From NCBI GenBank assembly GCA_016708585.1, contig JADJFK010000004.1, positions 155,115 to 219,114 of the forward strand: a DNA stretch of 64,000 nt, written 5' to 3'. Below, piece after piece: positions 7,849 to 15,635 of this stretch. The DNA comes from Sulfuritalea sp. (GTDB lineage Bacteria; Pseudomonadota; Gammaproteobacteria; Burkholderiales; Rhodocyclaceae). The translations under genes and the position numbers were made by a program. The notes under the pieces are model-generated. The model made no database searches and was not told where the DNA came from. It saw only the letters and a list, made by a program, of their open reading frames with translations. Numbering within the stretch: position 1 is the first letter of the stretch; each line of letters begins with the position of its first letter.

Positions 7849-7917
7849 GCCGAACGTTCAAGTTCAGGGGGCTGCGCAGGTCTTATCGCGAAGCTCCCCT
7901 GCAACGCCGGGTTCGGC
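7849..7917 (-). other. attC-like site A
   Basis: This 69-bp site is bounded by perfect GCCGAAC/GTTCGGC ends, with inner arms GTTGCAGGGG and CCCCCTGAAC. It begins 17 bases after the stop of the upstream Xre antitoxin and ends just before the higBA promoter. Its ends deviate from the RYYYAAC/GTTRRRY consensus by one base each. Confidence 0.72.
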
Positions 7918-7934
7918 CTCTGGCGCACGCAACG

Positions 7935-8249
7935 CTACCTACCTGCAACAGCCAATACTGCCTTTGGATTTGTGCTTGCGATAGCCAGCAAAGTCCGGGC
8001 AGCGCCGCTCGGCTGTTTGCGGCCTTGCTCCCATCCTTGCAAGGTGCGAACAGACACGCCAATGAGCGCTGCAAACTGGGACTGGGACAGACCAGTTTTC
8101 TTTCGCGCCTCAATGACGGGCGAAGAAACAACATGAACCTGACCGGCCTTCATTTCGCGCACTGACTGCAACAGGTCAGCAGCAAGGTCGCGTTTGGCTT
8201 CATGGGCCGCCAACTCTGACTTCGTAAGGGGCTTACTCTTCGAGGACAC
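7935..8249 (-). CDS. Xre-family antitoxin of a RelE/HigB2-type pair
   Basis: The 104-residue protein has a charged N-terminal half and a helix-turn-helix in the C-terminal half (TGLSQSQFAALIGVSVRTLQGWEQGRKQPSG), the layout of HigA2/NadS-type antitoxins. It is encoded after the toxin with a 17-base overlap. It is predicted to bind the toxin and the inverted repeat at 8556-8576. The following attC-like site makes it the tail of a cassette. Confidence 0.88.
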   Translation of the reverse strand: MSSKSKPLTKSELAAHEAKRDLAADLLQSVREMKAGQVHVVSSPVIEARKKTGLSQSQFAALIGVSVRTLQGWEQGRKQPSGAARTLLAIASTNPKAVLAVAGR

Positions 8250-8544
8250 GGCGAATCTCCTTCAACTTGGGGCCAGTGAGGTTGTCAGTTTTCGACTTCG
8301 CATACAGCGTGAGCAAAACCACTTCATCTTCTGCATTGCGAGTGAAATAGATCACCCGAACACCGCCCGATTTGCCCAAACCAGCTCTTCCCCAACGCAT
8401 CCTGCGAATGCCGCCGGACCCGGGCACGACATCTCCGGCAGTGGGGTGCTCTGCAATATACGCAGCGAATGTGCCGCGCTCCTCTTCGGTCCAATAGAGT
8501 GGCCACTGGCGCTGGAATAGCAACGTTTCGACTACGGTATGCAT
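8233..8544 (-). CDS. RelE/HigB2-type toxin
   Basis: The 103-residue product (RQWPLYWTEEERGTFAAYIAEHP at the start, then IRRMRWGRAGLGKSGGVRVIY and LLTLYAKSKTDNLTGPK) matches the RelE-fold toxin family represented by HigB2 of Vibrio. It is an mRNA interferase by family. ATG 8544 lies seven bases from the -10 box of its promoter, again consistent with a leaderless transcript. Confidence 0.88.
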   Translation of the reverse strand: MHTVVETLLFQRQWPLYWTEEERGTFAAYIAEHPTAGDVVPGSGGIRRMRWGRAGLGKSGGVRVIYFTRNAEDEVVLLTLYAKSKTDNLTGPKLKEIRRVLEE

Positions 8545-8550
8545 TGCGTA

Positions 8551-8579
8551 ACTATACGCCTAAGGCGCATAGGCGTCCA
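8551..8579 (-). promoter_or_regulatory. Promoter and operator of the RelE/Xre pair
   Basis: On the minus strand TGGACG (8574-8579) and TATAGT (8551-8556) are 17 bases apart. A perfect inverted repeat, ACGCCTA/TAGGCGT with a seven-base spacer (8556-8576), overlaps the promoter and is a likely antitoxin operator. Confidence 0.68.
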
Positions 8580-8595
8580 GCCCATGGATCAAGAG

Positions 8596-8602
8596 GCCGA
8601 AC
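8596..8602 (-). other. Isolated integron core site (possible attI or half attC)
   Basis: GTTCGGC on the minus strand is identical to the right-hand core of attC-like sites A and B. It stands 51 bases upstream of the first toxin gene, where the recombination point preceding the first cassette would be. I find no partner core within 70 bases, so it could be an attI remnant, a decayed attC or chance. Confidence 0.3.
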
Positions 8603-8735
8603 GAATAGCGTTTATCCGCCGCTGAGGCAGAAGAGGAAGAGCACGGAGGGTCATGGCGGCTCCGGCGGCGCCGGCGTGCGCGAGCCGGCGGCAGAATACC
8701 GCATCGCCGCCTGAGTTCTCGGCCGGTCCCCGTAC

Positions 8736-8951
8736 TTACCCGGCGGCTTTTTTCAGCAGGGCCAGGCCGCGCGAGGCTTTGCCGGTGCCGCGTTGCGCCC
8801 GCAACTGGAATCGCGTTTCGGCATCGAACTCGGCCAGCATCAGCGTCGTCATCTCGTCGATCAGCCGGTTCAGGGGCGTGCCGCGGCTCCTGGCAAGCGC
8901 CTTCAGGCGCAGGTGCTTGTCGTCGGGCAGGCGAACGGTCAGTGCAGCCAT
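8736..8951 (-). CDS. Ribbon-helix-helix protein (orphan antitoxin-like)
   Basis: The 71-residue protein begins MAALTVRLPDDKHLRLKALARSRGTPLNRLIDEM, a ribbon-helix-helix (Arc/CopG-type) DNA-binding fold seen in many antitoxins. The C-terminal part is basic. No toxin-like ORF follows it, so it is either an orphan antitoxin or a small regulator. The gene lies just outside the cassette array. Confidence 0.7.
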   Translation of the reverse strand: MAALTVRLPDDKHLRLKALARSRGTPLNRLIDEMTTLMLAEFDAETRFQLRAQRGTGKASRGLALLKKAAG

Positions 8952-9130
8952 GTCATATCTTCTTCAGGAAGGATTCGGGAGCAGCGATTCGGAGCCGGGA
9001 AAAAGCGCAATTCCGTCGTTTTCAGATGGTAGCGCATTGGATACGTCGGGAAGCTGTTGCCCGCCAGTAAAGGTGCCTTTATCCTGCGCGCCGGGAAGGT
9101 CCGGGTCGGTGCTGCTGCCTTGCCGCCTGC

Positions 9131-10066
9131 TCAGTCCGCGGCGCGGCCGCGCTTGCCGCCCTGGTGGCGGTTGTTGGCGATCAGGGCGACCAGCACGAGC
9201 GCGGCGCCGGCCAGTTCGGCGGCGTCCGGGCGGCGGCCCTGGGCGATGGCGATCAGGTAGGTGATGACCGGGGCGAAGTTGCCGAACAGGCCGGCGTTGA
9301 GCGGGCCGAGCTTGGCCACGCCGAGGTTCCAGAACAGGATGCCGAACACCGAGACGCAGAAGATGATGAAGGCGAGCTGCGGCCAGACGGCGACCATCTC
9401 GTCCATCTGCGGCGGCCGCGCGTGCCCGGCGGCCGATGCGACGCCCAGCGCGGCGACGATGGCGAACCAGCCCAGCGAGCAGGACAGCGCCGTGTAGCGC
9501 ACCGGCGACCAGCCGGGGAACTGCTGGCCGCCCAGGGTGTAGGCGGTCCAGAACAGCGAGGCGAGGAAGACCAGGCCGTTGCCCCTGGCGTCGCCGCCGG
9601 TCAGGCGCGCGAAATCGCCCGAGGTGATGACGAACAGTTCGCCGATCAACGCCAGCGCGATGGCGGCCAGCGTGAAGTTGTCGGGGCGGCGGTGCGTGCG
9701 CCACCACTGGAACAGCGCCACCTGTATCGGGCCCAGGGCGAGGATCATGGCGCCGATCTCGGGCCGGGTCAGCTTGAGGCCTTCGAACACGCAAAGGCCG
9801 AAGCCGGCGAAGCCGCAGGCGCCGAACAGGGCGATCTTCGGCAGCCGGCCCTCGGTATGAAGCGCGGCGCGGCCTTCCTGCACCAGCAGCAGGCCGAGGA
9901 AGACCAGCGCCGCGGTGCCGAAGCGCATCGCGGTCAGCCAGTAGGGATCGACCATTGCCAGCGCCGACTTGCCGGCCGGCAGGAAGCCGCCCCAGATCAG
10001 CACCACCAGCACCATGTACAGGGTGCCGCGGCGATGGTCGCGCCGGCTGGTCGTGGCGGGCGTCAT
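9131..10066 (-). CDS. EamA/DMT-family transporter
   Basis: The 311-residue protein has about ten hydrophobic segments and the duplicated EamA layout (first half LYMVLVVLIWGGFLPAGKSALAMV, second half from about residue 160). These drug/metabolite transporters export amino acids, nucleotides or related metabolites; the substrate is unknown. It starts seven bases after the stop of the upstream methyltransferase-like gene and is the last gene of a four-gene operon running from 12055 to 9131. Confidence 0.88.
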   Translation of the reverse strand: MTPATTSRRDHRRGTLYMVLVVLIWGGFLPAGKSALAMVDPYWLTAMRFGTAALVFLGLLLVQEGRAALHTEGRLPKIALFGACGFAGFGLCVFEGLKLTRPEIGAMILALGPIQVALFQWWRTHRRPDNFTLAAIALALIGELFVITSGDFARLTGGDARGNGLVFLASLFWTAYTLGGQQFPGWSPVRYTALSCSLGWFAIVAALGVASAAGHARPPQMDEMVAVWPQLAFIIFCVSVFGILFWNLGVAKLGPLNAGLFGNFAPVITYLIAIAQGRRPDAAELAGAALVLVALIANNRHQGGKRGRAAD

Positions 10067-10073
10067 GCGCCGC

Positions 10074-10817
10074 TCACAGGCGCAGCACGCCGCCGGCCAG
10101 GTGCCGCGATTCGGCCAGGCGCGCCAGGGTCGGCAGCAGGTTGAGGCCGGTGGTTTTCTTCAGGTGCAGCGCGGCGGCTTTCAGGTCCTGGAAAGTCGGC
10201 GCTGGCGAGACGGCGAGCGCGGCCAGGGCGATGGCATTGCCGCTGTCGCAGGAGGGAAAGGCGATGGCGCGGCCGGCGAAGGCGTCTTCCAGCCGCTTCA
10301 CGCTTTGGCGGAAATCCCTGCGCCGCGACAGCAGGTTCACGCACAGCAGGCCGTCGGCGGCCAGCCGCGCGCGGCAGTCGAGGTAGAAGGGCAGGGTGTC
10401 GAGGCGGCCGGTGCGCGCCTGCGCGTCGAAGCCGTCGACCAGGATCAGGTCGTAGCGCTGCCGGCTTTCGATCACGAAATCGGCGCCGTCGCCGTGGCGG
10501 ATACTGATGCGCGGGTCGTCGGGAAGCTTGAAGAACTGCCGCGCCGCGGCTTCCACGCGGGGGTCGATCTCGACCACGGTGAGCTTCGCCTGCGGCCGGT
10601 GGCGATGCAGGAACTTGGTCACCGAGGCGGCGCCCAGGCCGATCTGCAGCACGCTGCGCGGCCAGTCGTCGCCGTGCAGCAGCAGCGGCACCATCATCTC
10701 GCGCGTGTAGTCGAGCTCCAGCGCGAAGGGCCGCGCGATGCGCATCGCGCCCTGGATCCAGCTCGACCCGAAATGCAGGTAGCGGACCCCCGCTTCCTCG
10801 GAGATGTCGATGTTCAC
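10074..10817 (-). CDS. Spermidine-synthase-like methyltransferase-fold protein
   Basis: The 247-residue protein has a Rossmann methyltransferase core: LQIGLGAASVTKFL (glycine-rich loop), LTVVEIDPRV (acidic residue after strand 2) and YDLILVDGFD. It is closest to the SpeE-like proteins that lack polyamine-specific residues; the real substrate is unknown. I prefer GTG 10817, preceded by GGAAGGAG, over an upstream in-frame start that would run into hslO. A copy of the 26-bp repeat is read as VSPAPTF near residue 203. Confidence 0.75.
   Translation of the reverse strand: MNIDISEEAGVRYLHFGSSWIQGAMRIARPFALELDYTREMMVPLLLHGDDWPRSVLQIGLGAASVTKFLHRHRPQAKLTVVEIDPRVEAAARQFFKLPDDPRISIRHGDGADFVIESRQRYDLILVDGFDAQARTGRLDTLPFYLDCRARLAADGLLCVNLLSRRRDFRQSVKRLEDAFAGRAIAFPSCDSGNAIALAALAVSPAPTFQDLKAAALHLKKTTGLNLLPTLARLAESRHLAGGVLRL
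10191..10216 (+). repeat. Dispersed 26-bp repeat inside the SpeE-like gene
   Basis: This copy has two differences from the consensus (GAAAGTC start, GAGACGG instead of GATACGG). It is antisense to the gene, where it encodes SPAPTF. Confidence 0.8.
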
Positions 10818-10833
10818 TGTCACTCCTTCCCCT

Positions 10834-11700
10834 TCAAATGCAGGATGCGCCCCGCCCCGCCGGCGGGAACAGCTCGTCGAGGATGCCGGCGTCGAAGCGG
10901 TATTCGTGGCCGCAGATTTCGTCTTCGACGGCGATGATCTCGGCATCGGCGAGCATGGCTTCGACTTCCTCGCGGCCGAGCGAAAGCAGCAGGTTGCGCA
11001 CCTTCTCCTCGTCGCGCGGGCAGTGCCAGCTGGCCTCCCGCGGCGGGTAGAGGCGCACGCTTTCCTCGTTGAACAGGCGCGTCAGCAGGGTTTCCGGCGG
11101 CAGCAGCAGTTCGTCGGGGCGCACCGTGGCGGCCAAGGCTTCGATGCGGTCCCAGCCGTCGGGATCGAGGATGTCGGCGTTGGGCAGCTTCTGCAGGAAC
11201 AGGCCGCAGGCCGCGCTTTCGGTCGCCGCCAGCCACAGCCGCGCCGGTTGCTGCTCGGATTTTTCGAGGAAGTGCTCGAACACCGCGGCGATGCTGTCGC
11301 CGGCCAGCGGCACCACGCTCTGCCAGGGCTCCTGCGCCGACTTCGGTTGCAGCGTCAGCACCAGGCGGCCGTCGCCGAGCAGTTCCTCGATGCCGCTGAT
11401 GCGGGATTCGGCGTCCGCGCTGAGGCCGCTCCTGGCCATGCCGCGCAGTTGCAGCTTTTCGTTGCAGTCCATCACCAGCATCGACACCGCGCCGTGGCCC
11501 TGCAACTGGAAGCTGATGCGGCCGGGAGCCTTCAGGTTGCTGCCGATCAGCGCGGTGACGGCGGCCATTTCGCCCAGCAGCTTGCGCACCGGCGGCGCGT
11601 ACTTGCGCTGCGCGTTCATCGCCGTCCACGACGGCCCCAGCTGCACCAGCGCGCCGCGGATGTCGAGCTCTTCGAGCAGGAAGCGATGAACCTCGTCCAT
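10834..11700 (-). CDS. hslO: Hsp33-family chaperone with an incomplete redox switch
   Basis: Hsp33 is a cytoplasmic holdase activated by oxidation of four zinc-binding cysteines (CXC and CXXC). The 288-residue protein has the normal fold markers (RGALVQLGPSW near the N-terminus, LNEKLQ-like strand, LLLSLGREEVEAML linker). In the switch, however, only C227 (WHC) and C263 (DEIC) remain; the partner positions are W225 and D260. Redox sensing by the usual two disulfides is therefore not possible. ATG 11700 is chosen; a TTG at 11718 would add six residues and overlap the upstream gene. Confidence 0.88.
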   Translation of the reverse strand: MDEVHRFLLEELDIRGALVQLGPSWTAMNAQRKYAPPVRKLLGEMAAVTALIGSNLKAPGRISFQLQGHGAVSMLVMDCNEKLQLRGMARSGLSADAESRISGIEELLGDGRLVLTLQPKSAQEPWQSVVPLAGDSIAAVFEHFLEKSEQQPARLWLAATESAACGLFLQKLPNADILDPDGWDRIEALAATVRPDELLLPPETLLTRLFNEESVRLYPPREASWHCPRDEEKVRNLLLSLGREEVEAMLADAEIIAVEDEICGHEYRFDAGILDELFPPAGRGASCI

Positions 11701-11707
11701 GGGAGGG

Positions 11708-12055
11708 TCAGCGGACAAAACTGTCGAACCGGGTCGGGTCGAAGCCGACCAGGATCTGGCCGGCGTCGTTTTCGACGACGGGGCGGCGGATCACGCTGGA
11801 GAATTCCATCATCAGCGCCACGGCCTGGCTTTGCGTGGTGATCGCCTGCTGTTCCGGCGCCAGCTTGCGCCAGGTCGGGCCTTTGGTATTGACCAGCGTC
11901 TGCCAGCCGAGGCTGCGGCACCAGTGCAGCAGCCTGTCGCGCGGCACGCCCTGCTTCTTGTAGTCGTGGAATTCGTAGCTGATGTGGTTGGCGTCGCACC
12001 AGGCGAAGGCCTTCTTCATGGTGTCGCAATTCTTGATGCCGTAGATCCTGATCAT
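11708..12055 (-). CDS. Spx/ArsC-family thioredoxin-fold protein (YffB-like)
   Basis: The 115-residue protein starts MIRIYGIKNCDTMKKAFAWC, with the conserved single Cys (C10) of the ArsC/Spx/YffB family, and ends with the DPTRFDSFVR tail typical of YffB-like members. It may be a glutathione-dependent thiol reductase; true arsenate reduction is not implied. It is the first gene of the operon with hslO, which fits a thiol-stress theme. Confidence 0.85.
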   Translation of the reverse strand: MIRIYGIKNCDTMKKAFAWCDANHISYEFHDYKKQGVPRDRLLHWCRSLGWQTLVNTKGPTWRKLAPEQQAITTQSQAVALMMEFSSVIRRPVVENDAGQILVGFDPTRFDSFVR

Positions 12056-12124
12056 GGGCGCGTGTCGGTCGGGTCCGGGGATGGCCGAATCATAACAAAC
12101 GCAAACGCGGCATAATCCCCCGCC

Positions 12125-13297
12125 ATGAACACATCCTTCCTCCTGCGCCGCGTCCTGCCGGCGCTCGTCGTGCTTGCCCTCGCCGCCGGCGCCTGGTTCT
12201 GGAGCACGCGCACCAAGCCGGTGACGGTCGTATTGAAGGCCGTCGATCGCGGCAATGTCGAATCGACCGTGGTCAATACCCGCGCCGGCACGGTCGAAGC
12301 CTGCCAGCGCACCCGGCTGTCCACCATCATGGGCGGCCGCATCGAATACCTCGGCGTCAAGGAAGGCGACAAGGTGAAGAAGGGCCAGCTCCTGATGAAG
12401 CTGTGGAACGACGACCAGAAGGCGCAGCAGGCCCTGGCCGAGGCGCAGCGGGCGATGGCCGCGCAGCGCGTCAAGGAGGTGTGCACCACGGCCGCCAGCG
12501 CCGCGCGCGATGCCGAGCGCCAGACCGCGTTGAAGAACAAGGGCTTCGTTTCAGAGGCGCGCGAGGATACGGCGAAGAGCGAGGCCGATGCCCGCGCCGC
12601 GGCCTGTGAGACCGCCCGTGCCGACGTCGCCCAGGCCGCCGCGCGCGTCGCCGTGACCCGGGTGGAGCAGGGCCGCATGGTGCTCTACGCGCCCTTCGAC
12701 GGCACGGTGGCGAAGATCGTCGGCGAACTCGGCGAGTATTCGACGCCATCGCCGCCGGGCGTGGCGACGCCGCCGGCGATCGACCTGATCGACGAATCCT
12801 GCCTTTACATCGAGGCGCCGATGGACGAAGTCGATGCGCCCAGGATCCAGGTCGGCCAGCCGGTGCGCGTCTCGCTCGACGCGCTGCCGAAGCAGCCCCT
12901 GGCGGGCAAGGTGCGGCGCGTCGCGCCCTACGTGCTGGCAGTGGAGAAGCAGGCGCGCACGGTCGATGTCGAGGTCGATTTCGAGCGCCCGCCCGGCGTC
13001 AACCTGCTGGTGGGCTACAGCGCCGACGTCGAGGTCGTGCTCGCCGGCCGCCCCAACGTGCTGCGGGTGCCGACCGCGGCGCTGATCGAAGGCTCGAAGG
13101 TGATGGTGCTCAATGCCGACAGCGGCAAGCTCGAAGAGCGCAAGGTGAAGGCCGGTATGGCCAACTGGGAATTCACCGAGATCGTCGAGGGGCTGAGCGA
13201 GGGCGAGCGCATCGTGATTTCGCTGGAGCGCGAAGGGGTAAAAGTCGGCGCCCGCGCCACGGCGGCGGCTGACGCCGCCGCCGTGGCGCCAAAATGA
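12125..13297 (+). CDS. MacA-type periplasmic adaptor (HlyD/RND family)
   Basis: The 390-residue protein has an N-terminal membrane anchor, a lipoyl-like half motif (TRLSTIMGGRIEYLGVKEGDKVKKGQLLMKL), a coiled-coil hairpin rich in Ala, Glu and Arg (residues about 95-175) and a beta-barrel section. Such adaptors link an inner-membrane ABC exporter to the outer membrane. It is followed by an ATPase and two permeases. The very end (KVGARATAA) overlaps a degenerate 26-bp repeat. Confidence 0.88.
   Translation: MNTSFLLRRVLPALVVLALAAGAWFWSTRTKPVTVVLKAVDRGNVESTVVNTRAGTVEACQRTRLSTIMGGRIEYLGVKEGDKVKKGQLLMKLWNDDQKAQQALAEAQRAMAAQRVKEVCTTAASAARDAERQTALKNKGFVSEAREDTAKSEADARAAACETARADVAQAAARVAVTRVEQGRMVLYAPFDGTVAKIVGELGEYSTPSPPGVATPPAIDLIDESCLYIEAPMDEVDAPRIQVGQPVRVSLDALPKQPLAGKVRRVAPYVLAVEKQARTVDVEVDFERPPGVNLLVGYSADVEVVLAGRPNVLRVPTAALIEGSKVMVLNADSGKLEERKVKAGMANWEFTEIVEGLSEGERIVISLEREGVKVGARATAAADAAAVAPK
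13240..13265 (+). repeat. Degenerate 26-bp repeat at the end of the adaptor gene
   Basis: The left half (AAAAGTCGGCGC) matches the family, but the right half is CCGCGCCACGGCGG. It may be a decayed copy or chance coding similarity. Confidence 0.35.
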
Positions 13298-13312
13298 TGG
13301 CATTCCCCCCGG

Positions 13313-13333
13313 CCCCCTTGCCGGGCAAGGGGG
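13313..13333. repeat. G/C-rich hairpin between adaptor and ATPase genes
   Basis: Perfect ten-base arms CCCCCTTGCC and GGCAAGGGGG surround one base. There is no T-run, so it may be an attenuator or mRNA-processing structure rather than a full terminator. Confidence 0.6.
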
Positions 13334-13378
13334 TGACCAGTTCAGCGCCGCTGCGCGGCGAATCAAAAGGCTGAGCCG

Positions 13379-14080
13379 GTGAGCCTGATCCGCCTCGCCG
13401 GCATCGAGCGCGTGTTCCACCTCGGCGACAGCACGGTGCATGCGCTGAACCGGCTCGACGTCGCCATCGAGTCCGGCGAATACGTGGCGATCATGGGGCC
13501 GTCGGGCTCCGGCAAGTCCACGCTGCTCAACCTGCTGGGCCTGCTCGACCGGCCCGATGCCGGTTCCTACCACCTCGAAGGCCGCGACGTCACCACGCTC
13601 TCGCCCGACGAACAGGCCGCGGTGCGCAGCCGGCGCATCGGCTTCGTGTTCCAGAGCTTCCACCTGGTGCCGCGCCTGACCGCCGCCGAGAACGTCGCCC
13701 TGCCGATGATGCTGGCCGGCATCCCGGCGGCGGAGCGCACGCAGCGCGTGGCGCAAGCGCTCAAGGATTTCGGCCTCGACCGGCGCGCCGACCACCGCCC
13801 CGACCAGCTTTCCGGCGGCCAGCGGCAGCGCGTCGCCATCGCCCGCGCCACCATCATGCAGCCCGCCGTGCTGCTGGCCGACGAGCCGACCGGCAACCTC
13901 GACCGCGCCACCGGCGACGACGTGATCAACCTGCTGGAAGCGCTCAACCAGCGCGGCATGACGCTGATCGTGGTCACCCACGACCAGAAGATCGGCAGCC
14001 GTGCGCGACGGCAGTTGATGATGGAAGACGGAGAGCTGCGGCACGATTCGCTGCGCGACGGCGCGCTGCCGGCGGCCTGA
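13379..14080 (+). CDS. ABC transporter ATP-binding protein (MacB/LolD type)
   Basis: The 233-residue ATPase carries Walker A GPSGSGKST (about residue 41), Q-loop FQSFHL, signature LSGGQRQR and Walker B LLADEPTGNLD, the subclass of MacB and LolD. It energises the FtsX-type permeases encoded next. The start is probably GTG 13379, with no strong Shine-Dalgarno sequence. The TGA overlaps the next ATG (TGATG). Confidence 0.93.
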   Translation: MSLIRLAGIERVFHLGDSTVHALNRLDVAIESGEYVAIMGPSGSGKSTLLNLLGLLDRPDAGSYHLEGRDVTTLSPDEQAAVRSRRIGFVFQSFHLVPRLTAAENVALPMMLAGIPAAERTQRVAQALKDFGLDRRADHRPDQLSGGQRQRVAIARATIMQPAVLLADEPTGNLDRATGDDVINLLEALNQRGMTLIVVTHDQKIGSRARRQLMMEDGELRHDSLRDGALPAA

Positions 14081-15288
14081 TGCGCAGCGCCGACATCCTG
14101 CGCTTCGCCCGCGATGCCGCGACCGGCTACCCGTTGCGCACTTCGCTCTCGGTGCTGGCGATGGCCATCGGCGTTGCCGCCGTGGTGGTGCTCACCGCGC
14201 TCGGCGACGGCGCGCGACGCTACGTGGTCGAGCAGTTCTCGGCGCTGGGCAGCAACCTGGTGATCGTCCTGCCCGGGCGCTCGGCCACCGGCGGCTTCAG
14301 CCCGGCCAATGCGGTGACCACCACGCCGCGCGACCTCACGGTCGACGATGCCTTCGCCCTGACCCGCCAGCCTTCGGTGCGGCGCGTGGCGCCGCTGGCG
14401 GTGGGCAATTCGGAAATCAACGCCAACGGGCGCCTGCGGGAAGTCGTGGTGGCCGGCACGACCTCGACCTATCTCGACATCCGCAGTTTCAACATGGCGC
14501 AGGGCGCCTTCCTGCCCGAGGCCGACTGGAACCGCGGCGCGCCGGTGGCCGTGATCGGGTCGAAGATCAAGCAGGAAATCTTCGGCGCCGCGCCGGCCGT
14601 GGGCGAACTGGTGCGGCTGGGCGACCGGCGCCTGCGCATCGTCGGCGTGCTGAAGTCGGTGGGGCAGGGCCTGGGCATGAACACCGACGAGGTGGTCTTC
14701 GTTCCGGTCAGCGTGGCGCAGAACATGTTCAATTCCAACACCCTGTTCCGCGTCCTGATCGAAGCCCGCAGCCGCGGCGAGATCGAGGCCGTCAAGCAGG
14801 AGGCGGCGGCCGTGCTCAAGGCGCGCCATGGCGGCGAGGAAGACATCACGGTGATCACCCAGGACGCCGTGCTCGCCACCTTCGACAAGCTGCTGCGCGC
14901 GCTGACCGCCGCGGTGGCCGGCATCGCCGCGATCAGCCTGGCCGTGGCCGGCATCCTGGTGATGAACGTGATGCTGGTGGCGGTGACCCAGCGCACCGGC
15001 GAGATCGGCCTGCTCAAGGCGCTCGGCGCGCGCGGCGCGACGATCCGCAATGCCTTCATGGCCGAGGCGGCGATGCTGTCGCTGGTCGGCGCCTTCACCG
15101 GCTACGGCCTCGGCCTTCTCGGCGCCTTCGTGCTGCGCCGGATGTACCCGGTGTTTCCCGCCTACCCGCCGGACTGGGCGGTGATCGCCGCGCTGGGCAC
15201 CGCGCTGGGCACCGGCCTGCTGTTCGGCATCATGCCGGCACGCCGCGCCGCGCGGCTCGATCCGGTGCAGGCGTTGATGAAGCATTGA
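14080..15288 (+). CDS. MacB/FtsX-type ABC permease, first copy
   Basis: The 402-residue protein has one N-terminal membrane helix (SVLAMAIGVAAVVVLTALGDG), a periplasmic MacB_PCD domain of about 230 residues, and three C-terminal helices with the FtsX motif TGEIGLLKALGARGATI. This mechanotransmission class exports peptides, antibiotics or lipids; the substrate is unknown. It is translationally coupled to the ATPase gene. Confidence 0.9.
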   Translation: MRSADILRFARDAATGYPLRTSLSVLAMAIGVAAVVVLTALGDGARRYVVEQFSALGSNLVIVLPGRSATGGFSPANAVTTTPRDLTVDDAFALTRQPSVRRVAPLAVGNSEINANGRLREVVVAGTTSTYLDIRSFNMAQGAFLPEADWNRGAPVAVIGSKIKQEIFGAAPAVGELVRLGDRRLRIVGVLKSVGQGLGMNTDEVVFVPVSVAQNMFNSNTLFRVLIEARSRGEIEAVKQEAAAVLKARHGGEEDITVITQDAVLATFDKLLRALTAAVAGIAAISLAVAGILVMNVMLVAVTQRTGEIGLLKALGARGATIRNAFMAEAAMLSLVGAFTGYGLGLLGAFVLRRMYPVFPAYPPDWAVIAALGTALGTGLLFGIMPARRAARLDPVQALMKH

Positions 15289-15321
15289 GATGAAAACCGC
15301 TACGCCATTTCGGCTGGTGCG

Positions 15322-15429
15322 GGATCGGGAGGGCGGGGCGTTCTGCTCCGCTCATGTCACCCGTTGGCGCCCTGCGGGCGCCGTCTCCTTCTTTACTTCG
15401 CTGCGCAGAACACCCCACCCTCCCGATCC
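15322..15429. repeat. Long inverted repeat 1 between the two permease genes
   Basis: Arms 15322-15346 and 15405-15429 (25 bases) are complementary at 23 positions. The loop contains a second perfect hairpin, GGCGCCC TGC GGGCGCC (15366-15382). It lies in the 347-base gap 15289-15635, which has no credible ORF. Confidence 0.8.
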
Positions 15430-15474
15430 GGTGACGGTGTCGGGGTTTTGCGGTTGCAAGGCGCAGACGTATCC

Positions 15475-15578
15475 CGCCAAGGACGGCAGGTATCCGGCTC
15501 CGGGAAGTAAAGGGGGAGGAGGGGGCGAAGCCCGCGACGGAGGACATGGACGGAGCCGGATACCTGCCGTCCTTGGCG
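15475..15578. repeat. Long inverted repeat 2 (perfect 27-bp arms)
   Basis: Arms 15475-15501 and 15552-15578 are perfectly complementary over 27 bases and surround a 50-base purine-rich loop. Together with inverted repeat 1 it forms a two-hairpin element that looks like a small non-autonomous repeat or a processing structure. I do not see target-site duplications with certainty. Confidence 0.85.
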
Positions 15579-15635
15579 CCCGTGGAGCTTTCCCACACAG
15601 CGCTTTTCATTCCGCGGCACCAATGGCCACCTGAC

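Noticed and set aside
11708..12055. Arsenate reductase
   Set aside because: The single-Cys ArsC/Spx-type protein lacks arsenic-operon context; the YffB/Spx group is safer.
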